From Staphylococcus sp. (GTDB lineage: Bacteria; Bacteroidota; Bacteroidia; Bacteroidales; Muribaculaceae): a stretch of DNA of 64,000 nucleotides. The stretch lies in the NCBI GenBank assembly GCA_023665865.1, contig JAMPDC010000001.1:1808562-1872561 (forward strand), in the 5' to 3' direction. Under the pieces are notes generated by a model. That model was not told the origin of the DNA. It made no database searches and saw only the letters and a program-made list of their open reading frames with translations. Every line of letters begins with the position of its first letter. The stretch's first letter is position 1. Positions 44,412 to 53,633 of the stretch are shown here, one piece after another. The translations under genes were made by a program, and so were the position numbers.

Positions 44412-45431
44412 ATGATAGATAAGATAAACCAGCTTAAAGCTGAAATAGAAAATCTCGAAGCAAAAAATCTTCAGGATGTGGAAGCTCTCCGCATCAAATA
44501 TATGAGCAAAAAGGGTTCCATTTCGGAACTTATGGCTGACTTCCGTACCGTCCCCGCCGACCAGAAGCGTGAGCTCGGTCAGAAGCTCAACGAGCTCAAG
44601 ACCATGGCAACCGACAAGCTCGCGGCTCTACGCGAAGCTCTCGAACAGGCTGACAACGGCGCTGCCGACATCGATCTTACACGTACTGCGGCTCCGATGC
44701 CCCTTGGCACACGCCATCCGCTCTCGCTCGTCAGAAACGATATCGTCTCAATCTTCTCGCGTCTCGGTTTCACTATCGCCGAGGGTCCTGAGATCGAAGA
44801 CGACTGGCATGTGTTCTCCTCGCTCAACTTTGCCGAGGATCATCCTGCACGCGACATGCAGGACACTTTCTTCATCCAGCACTCACCCGATGTGGTGCTC
44901 CGCTCCCACACCTCGTCTGTGCAGAGCCGTGTGATGGAGAAAAATCAGCCCCCGATCCGCATCATCTGCCCGGGCCGTGTGTATCGCAACGAGGCTATCT
45001 CAGCGCGTGCCCACTGCTTCTTCCATCAGGTTGAGGCCCTCTATGTAGACAAAAACGTATCGTTTGCCGACCTGCGTCAGACTTTGCTTTACTTCGCTCA
45101 GGAAATGTTTGGCCCCGAGACCAAGATCCGTCTCCGTCCGAGCTATTTCCCCTTCACCGAGCCCTCAGCTGAAATGGATATCTCCTGCAATCTCTGCGGA
45201 GGCAAGGGATGCTCGTTCTGCAAGCACACGGGTTGGGTCGAGATCCTCGGTTGTGGCATGGTGGATCCGAATGTCCTTGAAGCCTGTGGCATTGATTCGA
45301 AGGTCTACACCGGTTTTGCTCTCGGAATGGGAGTTGAGCGTATCACAAACCTGAGATATCAGGTGAAGGACCTCCGTATGTTCTCTGAAAACGATGTGCG
45401 CTTCCTCGAGCAGTTTGAGTCGGCACATTGA
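44412..45431 (+). CDS. pheS: Phenylalanyl-tRNA synthetase alpha subunit
   Basis: 339 residues, normal length. An N-terminal coiled coil (~1-90) that binds tRNA is followed by the class II core: motif 2 'PGRVYRNEAISARAHCFFHQVE' in parts, and motif 3 'GFALGMGVERI'. A four-Cys insert (CNLCGGKGCSFC) is present, as in many bacterial PheS. It pairs with PheT, not in the window, to charge tRNA-Phe. nth follows by 40 nt and may be co-transcribed. Confidence 0.97.
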   Translation: MIDKINQLKAEIENLEAKNLQDVEALRIKYMSKKGSISELMADFRTVPADQKRELGQKLNELKTMATDKLAALREALEQADNGAADIDLTRTAAPMPLGTRHPLSLVRNDIVSIFSRLGFTIAEGPEIEDDWHVFSSLNFAEDHPARDMQDTFFIQHSPDVVLRSHTSSVQSRVMEKNQPPIRIICPGRVYRNEAISARAHCFFHQVEALYVDKNVSFADLRQTLLYFAQEMFGPETKIRLRPSYFPFTEPSAEMDISCNLCGGKGCSFCKHTGWVEILGCGMVDPNVLEACGIDSKVYTGFALGMGVERITNLRYQVKDLRMFSENDVRFLEQFESAH

Positions 45432-45471
45432 TTGAAGTAACCACTCGTTTCGTCAAAATAATATCGCCGTC

Positions 45472-46119
45472 ATGACCGTCAAAGAGCGTTATGCCCGTGT
45501 GATAGAATGGTTCTCAGCCGCCATGCCGGTGGCTGAGACCGAACTTCATTACGAAAATCCCTACCAGTTGCTTGTCGCTGTGATCCTCTCCGCACAGTGT
45601 ACGGACAAAAGGGTCAATCTTATCACACCGCCGCTGTTCGAACGGTTTCCGACCCCTGAGTCGATGGCCGAAGCTACAGTGGAGGAGATTTTTGAATATA
45701 TAAAATCCTGCTCATATCCCAACAACAAGAGCCGTTCGCTAAGCGGAATGGCCAAGCGGCTTGTGGAGGAATTTGGCGGTGAAGTCCCTGCTGATATCGA
45801 CGCGCTCATGAGTCTGCCGGGTGTGGGGCGCAAGACTGCCAATGTCATACTGTCGGTGGTGTTCAACAAGGCTACTATGGCGGTTGATACGCATGTCTTC
45901 CGTGTCAGCGAGCGCATCGGGCTTACGACCAATTCGAAGACGCCGCTCATGACTGAAAAGGCTCTTGTCAAGCATATCCCGGAGGAGTTGATACCCAAAG
46001 CTCACCATTGGCTCATACTCCACGGGCGTTATGTATGCAAGGCGAGGCGTCCTGACTGTCTCAACTGCGGATTGACCTCAGTGTGCCGTTACTATTCAAA
46101 AAATTCTGATACAGATTGA
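45472..46119 (+). CDS. nth: Endonuclease III, DNA glycosylase/AP lyase
   Basis: 215 residues. Helix-hairpin-helix motif LPGVGRKTANVIL with catalytic Lys121, general base Asp139 in AVDTHVFR, and the [4Fe-4S] cluster ligands Cys189, 196, 199 and 205 (spacing C-x6-C-x2-C-x5-C). It removes oxidised pyrimidines from DNA and nicks the abasic site. Complete, with all key residues. It sits 40 nt downstream of pheS. Confidence 0.97.
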   Translation: MTVKERYARVIEWFSAAMPVAETELHYENPYQLLVAVILSAQCTDKRVNLITPPLFERFPTPESMAEATVEEIFEYIKSCSYPNNKSRSLSGMAKRLVEEFGGEVPADIDALMSLPGVGRKTANVILSVVFNKATMAVDTHVFRVSERIGLTTNSKTPLMTEKALVKHIPEELIPKAHHWLILHGRYVCKARRPDCLNCGLTSVCRYYSKNSDTD

Positions 46120-46153
46120 TCTTTGAAACATGATAAATCCATATATTTAAAAT

Positions 46154-46822
46154 ATGGTAGAGTCAACTTTTATTTTTATCATCGAGATTCTCGGTACGCT
46201 TGCGTTTGGTGTCAGTGGTGTACGTCTTGCAGCAAAAAAGCATTTTGACTGGTTCGGAGCCTATACGATCGGAGTCATCACAGCTATCGGTGGTGGAACT
46301 CTCCGCGATGTCTTGCTCGACATCCCTGTGTTCTGGATGCAGACTTGGCTCTATCTTGCAGTGACAGGAGTCTCGTTTCTGATTGTAGCGGCTTTCACCA
46401 GAGTGCTCACATCCGATTCAAAATCGCTGTTTATGTTTGATGCAGTCGGACTGACGCTCTTCGTCATCACCGGCATAGAGAAGACTCTTGTGGCCGGCTA
46501 TCCCATGTGGGTGGCTATCATCATGGGTATGATCACAGGCTCGTTTGGCGGTATTCTGCGAGACGTGCTCATCAACGAGGAGCCATTGTTTTTCCGTAAG
46601 GATATATATGCGACAGCTTGTATCGGAGGCGGAATGATGTATTGGGTTACAGCTCTGTGTGCTGGTCCGGTATGGTTGCAGGAGGCGCTGTGTGTCATCA
46701 CCATCCTCGTGCTCCGGTGGGGCGCATTGCGCTACGACTGGCATCTTCCCGAGATGAAGGAGCGTTCCATCCATGAAGCGATTGAGGAACGCAGGCGTGA
46801 CCATCGCCGCCGTCGGGATTGA
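46154..46822 (+). CDS. TRIC-type cation channel (UPF0126/YadS family)
   Basis: 222 residues with seven predicted helices arranged as two repeats. Each repeat carries the family's glycine-rich motif (AIGGGTLRDVLLD and GSFGGILRDVLIN). Prokaryotic TRIC homologues form trimeric potassium-permeable channels in the inner membrane, and some are linked to amino acid movement. The C-terminal ~30 residues are highly basic (EERRRDHRRRRD). It lies 34 nt after nth and is closed by a strong terminator. Confidence 0.92.
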   Translation: MVESTFIFIIEILGTLAFGVSGVRLAAKKHFDWFGAYTIGVITAIGGGTLRDVLLDIPVFWMQTWLYLAVTGVSFLIVAAFTRVLTSDSKSLFMFDAVGLTLFVITGIEKTLVAGYPMWVAIIMGMITGSFGGILRDVLINEEPLFFRKDIYATACIGGGMMYWVTALCAGPVWLQEALCVITILVLRWGALRYDWHLPEMKERSIHEAIEERRRDHRRRRD

Positions 46823-46852
46823 TTGCCGAAAGGACTTTGATAAAGTAATATC

Positions 46853-46906
46853 AAACAAATACCCGCATTGCCTTTGTGATTGGCAATGCGGGTATTTGTT
46901 TTTGCT
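46853..46906. terminator. Bidirectional terminator between TRIC and S9 peptidase genes
   Basis: Perfect 20-bp stem (46853-46872 with 46882-46901, AAACAAATACCCGCATTGCC), 9-nt loop, flanked by T-rich DNA on the plus side and A-rich on the other. It serves both converging genes. Confidence 0.95.
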
Positions 46907-46929
46907 GTATATCTAAAGATATCTGATCG

Positions 46930-49119
46930 TTATTTAGCTACATTCTCGGTGGCAGCCGCAGCAGCTGTGGGAGTGTTCTCGTTGCCGGGTTTGAGCCATT
47001 TGTCAAACCAGCGGAAGAAGAGGCGCTGCCAGAGGATGGCGTTCTGCGGTTTGAGGATCCAGTGGTTTTCATCCGGGAAGATCACCATCTCTGCAGGGAT
47101 ACCACGGAGGCGGGCAGCGTTGAAGGCCATCTCGCCTTGCGATGAGAGAATGCGGTAGTCAAACTCACCGTGTGAGATCATGATTGGGGTGTCCCACTTG
47201 TCGACAAACTTGTGGGGCGACAGTGCGAATGTGCGCTGTGCAGTCGGATTACCTTTCTGCCAGAACGCGCCATAGTCGGGAGCTGTAGTGACGTCAGCGG
47301 GAGCATGGTCGGCACCACCGCCCATATCCCAGTTGGCAAACCACATCTCTTCTGTCTCGAGATACTGGGCTTCCATGTTGAAGATACCGGCGTGGGCGAG
47401 GAAGGCGGCAAAGCGCTTCTCGTGGTTTCCTGCAAGCCAGTAGGTTGAGAAACCGCCGTAGCTTGCGCCGGTGCAACCGATGCGGGCATTGTCGACATAG
47501 GGACGTTCTTTCATGAAGTCAACGGCCGCGAGATAGTCGCGCATGTTCTGACCGGGATAGTCGCCTGAGATCTGAGCGTTCCACTCAGTTCCGAAGCCGG
47601 GGAGACCGCGGCGGTTGGGGGCGATCACGATATAGCCGTTAGAGGCCATGAGCGCAAGATTCCAACGGTAGCTCCAGAACTGGCTGACAGCGCTCTGCGG
47701 GCCGCCTTGACAGTAGAGGATAGCGGGATAGGTTTTGGTCGAGTCGAAATCCTGAGGATAGACTGCCCAGACAAGCATCTGTTTACCGTCGGTAGTGGGA
47801 ACCATGTTGCGCTCGACGCGGGGCATGTTGATCGACGCGAGAAGCTCAGTGTTGACATTGGAGATTTGCTTGACCTCGCCGGCTTTTGCGATGCAGACTT
47901 CGTTGGGGGCGAGCATCGAGTGGCGGAGTGTCACGATAGACTCGGAGTCAAGCGGGGCGAGAGCAGCATAGTCACACTCTCCGTCGGCAACGACCTTGAC
48001 CTCCTTGGTGGCGATGTCGATCGAGAAGACGGGTACGTCTCCATCCTTGGCTGCAAGGAAGTAGATTGATTTTCCGTTGGGATTCCACGCGATAGCGTCG
48101 GCAGTATAGTCCCAGTCAGAAGTGAGTTCTGTTTTCTCGCCGGTAGTGGTATCGAGAAGGAAGATGCGGTTCTTGTCGGCCTCATAGCCGTCGCGCTCCA
48201 TCGAGAGCCATGCCACATAGCGTCCGTCGGGAGAGTAGGCAGGAGCGGTGTCGTAGCCCATCATACCTTCAGTGAGGTTGCTGGTGGTCTTGTCGGCGAT
48301 GTTGTAGAGATAGAGGTCTGAGTTGGTCGATACGGCATAGTCACGACCTGACTTTTTGCGTGACACATAGATGAACGACTTGCTGTCGGGAGTCCAGGCA
48401 AACGACTCGATGCCACCGAAGGGGCGCATGGGTGACTCGAAGCGGGGTTCGTCGGCCATGATGTCGACTGCCTCTGTGATTTCCGAACCGTCAAACGAAG
48501 CAAGGAAGGGGTGGGGAATCTCTTTGATCCATTCATCCCAGTGCTTATAGAGCATGTCGTCGATGAGACGGCCGGTTGCCTTGGGGAGATCCGGATAGAG
48601 ATCCTTGGCTTCGCGGTCATATTTCACAGTCGAGACGAGGATGATGCTTTTCTCGTCGGGCGAAAAGAGGAAACCCTCGATCCCTTTCTCAAGTTTGGTG
48701 ATCTGCTTGCGGGCAGATCCGTCAGCGTTCATGATCCAGAGCTGCGTCTTGCCATCTGTGTCAGGATAGGTGAAGGCAATCTGCGTGCCTTTGTTGATCC
48801 ATGTGAAGTTGCCTTCCGACTTTGTAGTGCGGGTGATGCGCTGGAGGTCCGAACCGTCCGGGTTCATGACATAGAGGTCATTGTTCGAGCGGTTTTCCTC
48901 CACGCTTTCATAGGCGATTCCGAAGAGCACTTTCTGTGTCTCCGGCGATACGCTGACAGCCGAGACTCGACCCAAAGCCTCAAGCGCTTCGATGTCAAAG
49001 ACACCGGTCGTGGACTTGTAGTCGGGCTTGTCAATGATATTGGCTTCAGAAGAGCTGTCGGAGCCTGCGCATGACGCGAGGACGAGAGCGGTAGCTGCCA
49101 TAGCCATTATATTCTTCAT
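46930..49119 (-). CDS. S9 family peptidase lipoprotein (prolyl oligopeptidase type)
   Basis: 729 residues. The lipobox ALVLASC places the Cys at 17, so it is membrane-anchored in the envelope. An N-terminal beta-propeller (~45-410, WD40-like 'FAWTPDSKSFIYVSRKKSG') gates an alpha/beta hydrolase with Ser553 (GASYGG), Asp654 (GEFDYR) and His686 (DENHW). It resembles dipeptidyl or acylaminoacyl peptidases that trim short peptides in the periplasm, fitting an organism that also uses peptides as carbon. A low-complexity Ala/Thr tail closes the protein. prs is encoded just upstream on the same strand. Confidence 0.94.
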   Translation of the reverse strand: MKNIMAMAATALVLASCAGSDSSSEANIIDKPDYKSTTGVFDIEALEALGRVSAVSVSPETQKVLFGIAYESVEENRSNNDLYVMNPDGSDLQRITRTTKSEGNFTWINKGTQIAFTYPDTDGKTQLWIMNADGSARKQITKLEKGIEGFLFSPDEKSIILVSTVKYDREAKDLYPDLPKATGRLIDDMLYKHWDEWIKEIPHPFLASFDGSEITEAVDIMADEPRFESPMRPFGGIESFAWTPDSKSFIYVSRKKSGRDYAVSTNSDLYLYNIADKTTSNLTEGMMGYDTAPAYSPDGRYVAWLSMERDGYEADKNRIFLLDTTTGEKTELTSDWDYTADAIAWNPNGKSIYFLAAKDGDVPVFSIDIATKEVKVVADGECDYAALAPLDSESIVTLRHSMLAPNEVCIAKAGEVKQISNVNTELLASINMPRVERNMVPTTDGKQMLVWAVYPQDFDSTKTYPAILYCQGGPQSAVSQFWSYRWNLALMASNGYIVIAPNRRGLPGFGTEWNAQISGDYPGQNMRDYLAAVDFMKERPYVDNARIGCTGASYGGFSTYWLAGNHEKRFAAFLAHAGIFNMEAQYLETEEMWFANWDMGGGADHAPADVTTAPDYGAFWQKGNPTAQRTFALSPHKFVDKWDTPIMISHGEFDYRILSSQGEMAFNAARLRGIPAEMVIFPDENHWILKPQNAILWQRLFFRWFDKWLKPGNENTPTAAAAATENVAK

Positions 49120-49151
49120 GAGTTGTGTGTGGGGGGATGAGAGGGATAATA

Positions 49152-50096
49152 TTATTTAATGAGATACTGTGACGAGATGGACTCGTGGGTGTGGACGCGA
49201 CGGATAGTGTCGGCGAAAAGACGGGCCACAGAGAGGATTGTTGCCTTCTTGCAATTCTTGTTGAAAGGAATTGAGTTGGTAAACATCATCTCGGTCAGTG
49301 AGCAGTTGTCGACGCGCTCGGAGGCGGGATCAGACATGATGGCGTGTGAGCAGAGTGCGCGTACAGAGCGTGCGCCGTTGGCCATCATGAGGTCGGCAGC
49401 CTTGGTGATGGTACCGGCTGTGTCGACCATGTCGTCAACGAGTACCACATCTTTGTCGGTGACGTCGCCGATGACTGTCATCTGGGCCACGACATTAGCT
49501 TTGGCGCGCTGTTTGTGGCAGAGGACGAGGGGCACGTTGAGATATTTAGCGTAGCTGTTGGCACGCTTGGCGCCACCGACGTCGGGCGATGCGATGACGA
49601 GGTTCTCAAGCTTGAGCGACTGGATATAGGGGATGAACACCGATGATGCGTAAAGATGGTCGACGGGTATGTCGAAGAAACCCTGGATCTGGTCAGCGTG
49701 GAGGTCCATGGTGATGACACGGTCAACGCCGGCAGTGGTGAGCAGGTCAGCGACGAGCTTTGCGGCGATTGACACACGCGGTTTGTCTTTACGGTCCTGG
49801 CGGGCCCAGCCGAAGTAGGGCATTACAGCGATGATTGATGCGGCCGAGGCACGCTTGGCTGCATCGATCATGAGCAGGAGCTCCATGAGGTTGTCAGTGT
49901 TGGGGAAGGTCGACTGTACGAGATAGACCTCGCAGCCACGGATTGACTCTTCGAATGACACTTCAAACTCGCCGTCGGCGAAATACTGGATGTTCATCTT
50001 GCCGAGTTCGCAGCCTAAATCGCGGCAGATTTCCTCAGCCATGTAGTGAGACTTTGTCCCGGAAAAAACTTTGATTGGTGGAAGGGAATCAATCAT
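49152..50096 (-). CDS. prs: Ribose-phosphate pyrophosphokinase
   Basis: 314 residues, full length. Motifs: 'YFGWARQDRKDKPR', the catalytic loop 'TMDLHADQIQGFF', and the PRPP-binding 'LVDDMVDTAGTI'. It makes PRPP from ribose 5-phosphate and ATP for nucleotide, His and Trp synthesis. The start is the ATG at 50096, 29 nt after a -7 box. Confidence 0.98.
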   Translation of the reverse strand: MIDSLPPIKVFSGTKSHYMAEEICRDLGCELGKMNIQYFADGEFEVSFEESIRGCEVYLVQSTFPNTDNLMELLLMIDAAKRASAASIIAVMPYFGWARQDRKDKPRVSIAAKLVADLLTTAGVDRVITMDLHADQIQGFFDIPVDHLYASSVFIPYIQSLKLENLVIASPDVGGAKRANSYAKYLNVPLVLCHKQRAKANVVAQMTVIGDVTDKDVVLVDDMVDTAGTITKAADLMMANGARSVRALCSHAIMSDPASERVDNCSLTEMMFTNSIPFNKNCKKATILSVARLFADTIRRVHTHESISSQYLIK

Positions 50097-50125
50097 GGGT
50101 TATGTGGTAATGATGAGTTTGGGTG

Positions 50126-50133
50126 CAAAATTA
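50126..50133 (-). promoter_or_regulatory. prs -7 element
   Basis: The minus strand reads TAATTTTG. The expected -33 region falls in the loop of the terminator of the upstream transporter gene, with no TTTG there. Confidence 0.5.
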
Positions 50134-50134
50134 C

Positions 50135-50176
50135 AAAAATTCCCTCGGCTATAGTGTTAAAAGCGAGGGAATTTTT
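50135..50176 (-). terminator. Terminator after the AspT-type transporter gene
   Basis: Perfect 13-bp stem AAAAATTCCCTCG (50135-50147) with CGAGGGAATTTTT (50164-50176). It ends transcription before prs. Confidence 0.9.
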
Positions 50177-50191
50177 GCCTATGATGTTAAA

Positions 50192-51850
50192 TTAGAACAA
50201 GCAGAGGATGAGGGCCTGTGCCGCCACCACTCGGAGGAACATAGTCAACGGGTAGACAGTTGAGTAGGCAACTGCCGGAGCGTCTGATCCGGTTGAGTTG
50301 TTGGCATAGGCGAGTGCTGGGGGATCTGTGCAACCGCCGGAGACAAGACCCATGATGGTGAGATAGTTGATTTTGTAGACACCTCGGGCGATAAGGCCGA
50401 CGACGAGCAGGGGGATGAAGGTGATCATGAAGCCCCAGATGACCCACCACATACCGGTGGTGTTGAAGACTGTGGCTGCGAAGCCTTGGCCTGAGGAGAT
50501 GCCGACCGATGCGAGGAAGAGACAGATGCCGAGCTCGCGCATGAGCAGTGATGCCGACGAGGAAGTGTAGGTGACGAGCTTAAACTTGTAGCCGAAGCGG
50601 CTGAGAAGGATTGCCACCACGAGAGGACCGCCTGCGAGGCCGAGTTTCATACCAAAGCCCACGTTGATCGAGCCGACGATGATACCGAAGAGGATACCGA
50701 CGAAGATGGTGATGAGGTTAGGCTGGTTGAGGCGCTTCATGGAGTTGCCGAGGCGTGTCGAGAGACGCTCTATATCGTTGAGGTCGCCGACAACGACGAG
50801 ACGGTCGCCCATCTGCAGACGGAGGTTGGGAGACGCGAGGAGATCGACACCGGCACGGTTGACACGTGTGCAGTTGAGCGAGTAAGCGGTGTGGAGACGA
50901 AGGCTTCCGAGGGGCACACCGTTATATTTGCTCTGCGTGACGACGATGCGGCGTGAGTAGACCTGGCTCTGGACCTCTTCCCAATCAGACTGGTTCATCT
51001 CGATCTCGTGGCCGATGACGCCCTTGAATTTCATTTCATCAGAAGGAGTGAGGACGACGAAGATCTTGTCGCCGACGTGAAGCACGGTTTTTGAAGTCGG
51101 GATGACAACCTTACCGTCGCTGCCCATCAGACGTGACACTACGAAGTCGCAGTGGAGGATCTGGTGGAGATCATAGAGAGTCTTGCCGTCGATGAGGGGG
51201 TTGGTTACTTCAAAGGATACAATCAGCGGTTTCAGCTGAGAGCCTTCGATTTCTTCCTCGATCTGGCGGATTTCGTCTTCTGTGCGGATCTTGAATACTG
51301 CTTTGACGATGAGCATGGAGAGGATGATGCCGATCACGCCGAGAGGATATGCAGCGGCATAGCCCATGGCCATGGTGTTGATGGCTTCGGTTGTGCCTGC
51401 TGCCTGCTGGGCGGCTGCAAGACCCGGGGTATTGGTCACTGCTCCTGACATGACACCGACAAGGGCTTCGATCTGTGTGTTGCCGTCGATGTAGAAGATA
51501 GCGAGTGTGATGCAGACGTTGAGCACGATGATCAAGACTGCGAGAGCGTTGAGCAACACGCCTCCTTTCTTAAATGACGAGAAGAAACCGGGGCCTACCT
51601 GGATACCGATTGCGAAAATGAAGAGAATAAGGCCGAATTCGCGTACGAATTTCAGCACTTCGGGATTGACCACGTAGCCGAAGTGTCCCATAACGATTCC
51701 GACGAAAAGCACAAAGGTGACACCCAGTGAGATACCACCGATCTTGAGCTTTCCGAGGAAGATACCGGACGCTATGACAAAGGAGTAGAGCACAAGTGTG
51801 CTTGCCAGCTCCATGTGTCCTGGGCCGATAAGGTTAATTAACCATTCCAT
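50192..51850 (-). CDS. AspT/YidE-YbjL type transporter with two TrkA-C domains
   Basis: 552 residues. Two membrane halves, each with the duplicated motif of this family ('GAVTNTPGLAAAQ' and 'GLVSGGCTDPPALAY'). They flank two soluble TrkA-C (RCK-C) domains at ~200-370 ('VLHVGDKIFVVLTP', 'LQMGDRLVVVGD'). Characterised AspT exchanges aspartate for alanine; the substrate here is unknown. Inner membrane. The promoter lies ~153 nt upstream, giving a long leader. Confidence 0.92.
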   Translation of the reverse strand: MEWLINLIGPGHMELASTLVLYSFVIASGIFLGKLKIGGISLGVTFVLFVGIVMGHFGYVVNPEVLKFVREFGLILFIFAIGIQVGPGFFSSFKKGGVLLNALAVLIIVLNVCITLAIFYIDGNTQIEALVGVMSGAVTNTPGLAAAQQAAGTTEAINTMAMGYAAAYPLGVIGIILSMLIVKAVFKIRTEDEIRQIEEEIEGSQLKPLIVSFEVTNPLIDGKTLYDLHQILHCDFVVSRLMGSDGKVVIPTSKTVLHVGDKIFVVLTPSDEMKFKGVIGHEIEMNQSDWEEVQSQVYSRRIVVTQSKYNGVPLGSLRLHTAYSLNCTRVNRAGVDLLASPNLRLQMGDRLVVVGDLNDIERLSTRLGNSMKRLNQPNLITIFVGILFGIIVGSINVGFGMKLGLAGGPLVVAILLSRFGYKFKLVTYTSSSASLLMRELGICLFLASVGISSGQGFAATVFNTTGMWWVIWGFMITFIPLLVVGLIARGVYKINYLTIMGLVSGGCTDPPALAYANNSTGSDAPAVAYSTVYPLTMFLRVVAAQALILCLF

Positions 51851-52002
51851 TGCTTTAGAAAACGTATAAAAAAATTAACAATCTTTCTTGTTGATGAATC
51901 CGGTGCGCGCCCGATAGGTGATGGCACCGGATGGAACCTAAAGGATTATAAGAGGATAGATGCGGATCAAACCTACTGATAAAGGCTTGGTTTTTTGCGC
52001 TG

Positions 52003-52036
52003 CAAAGGTAGATATTTTTTCGCGTTTTTTAACAAA
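52003..52036 (-). promoter_or_regulatory. Promoter of the AspT-type transporter gene
   Basis: Minus strand: TTTG (52033-52036), 22-bp spacer, TACCTTTG (52003-52010). It leaves a ~145-nt leader, in which no known riboswitch was recognised. Confidence 0.6.
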
Positions 52037-52092
52037 AATATAGCCTGTTTTTTCAGTGATCCGTGGCATGTCCATAAGTTTTTGTTACGCTC

Positions 52093-53490
52093 TCAGTCCT
52101 CTGGCTGCGACTCAAACTCTATTTTCTTGTGGCGGAGGGTAGAGACGACGGAATTGTGGAGCAGGACAGAAGCGACGATGAGCGCACCGGTGAAACTGTA
52201 GTAGACGCCGAGATTTTCCATGCCGAAGCCGGTCGATAACAGCAGAAGCAGCGGGACTCCTACCATCAGATAGCTGACAATGGAAATCCATAGCAGAGGT
52301 TTGACGTGGGAGGTGCCTCTAAGTGCGTTGGCATAGGTCATCTGTACAGCGTCACCATATTGATAGAGAATCAGGGGGAAGATTAGTGTAAGGGCTGTCG
52401 AGATAACATCGGCGTCGGGGGTGAAGACGTGGATGAGCGACCGGCCGCCGAAAAGGAAGATGGCCGAGGCTATGGTGGCCAGCAGCAGATTGAGATGAAG
52501 ACCGGCCGAGGTGATGCGTTGCATGCCATTGACATTGCGCATGCCGTTGTAGTTTGCGACACGAATTGAGGTGGCTACTCCAAAACTCATGTAGGTCATG
52601 AATCCAAGCTGAGCTATAGTGTTGACGACCTGGAAGGCGGCGAGCTGTATCTTTCCGAACCATCCGCAGACGATGGCTCCGAAGCTCCACAGGAAGCACT
52701 CGATGCCGCTCTGTATCATGACCGGATAGGAAGTGGCCCAGACTGTGCGTCGCACGGACGAAGTGTCTGCTTCACTGTCACGCGCACCCTCCATGTAGGG
52801 CTTGTAGCGGCGTGAGAAGATAAAAAACAGCAGTATGCCTATCATCGTGACATAGCGGGCCGTCATGGTGCTGATGCCGGCCCCGACGAGCCCGAGTTCC
52901 GGAAATCCCCAGTGTCCGTAGATGAGAGCGTAGTTGCCGAGGATATTGACTACGTTTGCTCCGAGGATCATCCACATAGGCGTGGCTGTGTCGGTGGTGC
53001 CGTTGGCTGTCTGCTGGCAGCAGTTGAATATGGCCATCGGCAGCAGGGTGGATAGGATGATGAGATAGTATTTTCTGATGAGAGGCAACAGTTCCTCGTC
53101 TTGCCCGAAGTGTCCGAGCATGAAATATAGTCCGCCCATGATGGCAGTGAAGGCGAGCGAGACGATGATGTTGATCTGTAGACCTCCTCGGAGTGTCACT
53201 CCGGCCTGATGCTCCTCTTTCCGGCTATAGAGCGCACCGATCAGAGGTGTCATTCCGGCTGCGAAGCCTATCTGCATCACAGTCGCTATGATAAAGAGGG
53301 AGTTGACGAAAGCTGCGGCTGCGAGCTCGTTGGTTCCGTAGGCTCCGACCATCATTGTGTCGGTGAAGCTGACGACAATGATGCCTACCTGAGTGATGAG
53401 CACCGGAAGCCCCAGGCGCCAGAGGCTTTTGTATTCGGGCATGTAGGCTTTCCAGAAGCCGGCCTTCCCTGTGATTGCTGACGGTTTCAT
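52093..53490 (-). CDS. MATE family efflux transporter
   Basis: 465 residues from ATG 53490. Upstream in-frame starts to 53535 lie inside a terminator hairpin. Twelve predicted helices in two halves. Family marks are 'WRLGLPVLITQVGIIVVSF' and 'GAYGTNELAAAAFVNS' near the start and 'CQQTANGTTDTATPMW' in the first half. Exports drugs, metabolites or other organic cations using a sodium or proton gradient; the substrate is unknown. The gene follows tig on the same strand but is separated by that hairpin. Confidence 0.93.
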   Translation of the reverse strand: MKPSAITGKAGFWKAYMPEYKSLWRLGLPVLITQVGIIVVSFTDTMMVGAYGTNELAAAAFVNSLFIIATVMQIGFAAGMTPLIGALYSRKEEHQAGVTLRGGLQINIIVSLAFTAIMGGLYFMLGHFGQDEELLPLIRKYYLIILSTLLPMAIFNCCQQTANGTTDTATPMWMILGANVVNILGNYALIYGHWGFPELGLVGAGISTMTARYVTMIGILLFFIFSRRYKPYMEGARDSEADTSSVRRTVWATSYPVMIQSGIECFLWSFGAIVCGWFGKIQLAAFQVVNTIAQLGFMTYMSFGVATSIRVANYNGMRNVNGMQRITSAGLHLNLLLATIASAIFLFGGRSLIHVFTPDADVISTALTLIFPLILYQYGDAVQMTYANALRGTSHVKPLLWISIVSYLMVGVPLLLLLSTGFGMENLGVYYSFTGALIVASVLLHNSVVSTLRHKKIEFESQPED

Positions 53491-53511
53491 AGTTTTTTGA
53501 TGGAAAGTTAA

Positions 53512-53562
53512 CATCATAAGCTCCACACGTCGCATTGTGGCCGACGTGTGGAGCTTATGATG
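53512..53562 (-). terminator. Terminator hairpin between tig and MATE genes
   Basis: Perfect 21-bp stem (53512-53532 with 53542-53562; core AGCTCCACACGTCG) and a 9-nt loop. No clean U-tract, but the stem is very stable. Confidence 0.8.
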
Positions 53563-53633
53563 AATGTTGTGGCGTGATCTCCTGAAAGGGGGAATCCCGG
53601 TCAGGAGGGGATTACGCTTGGTTGCTGGATTGA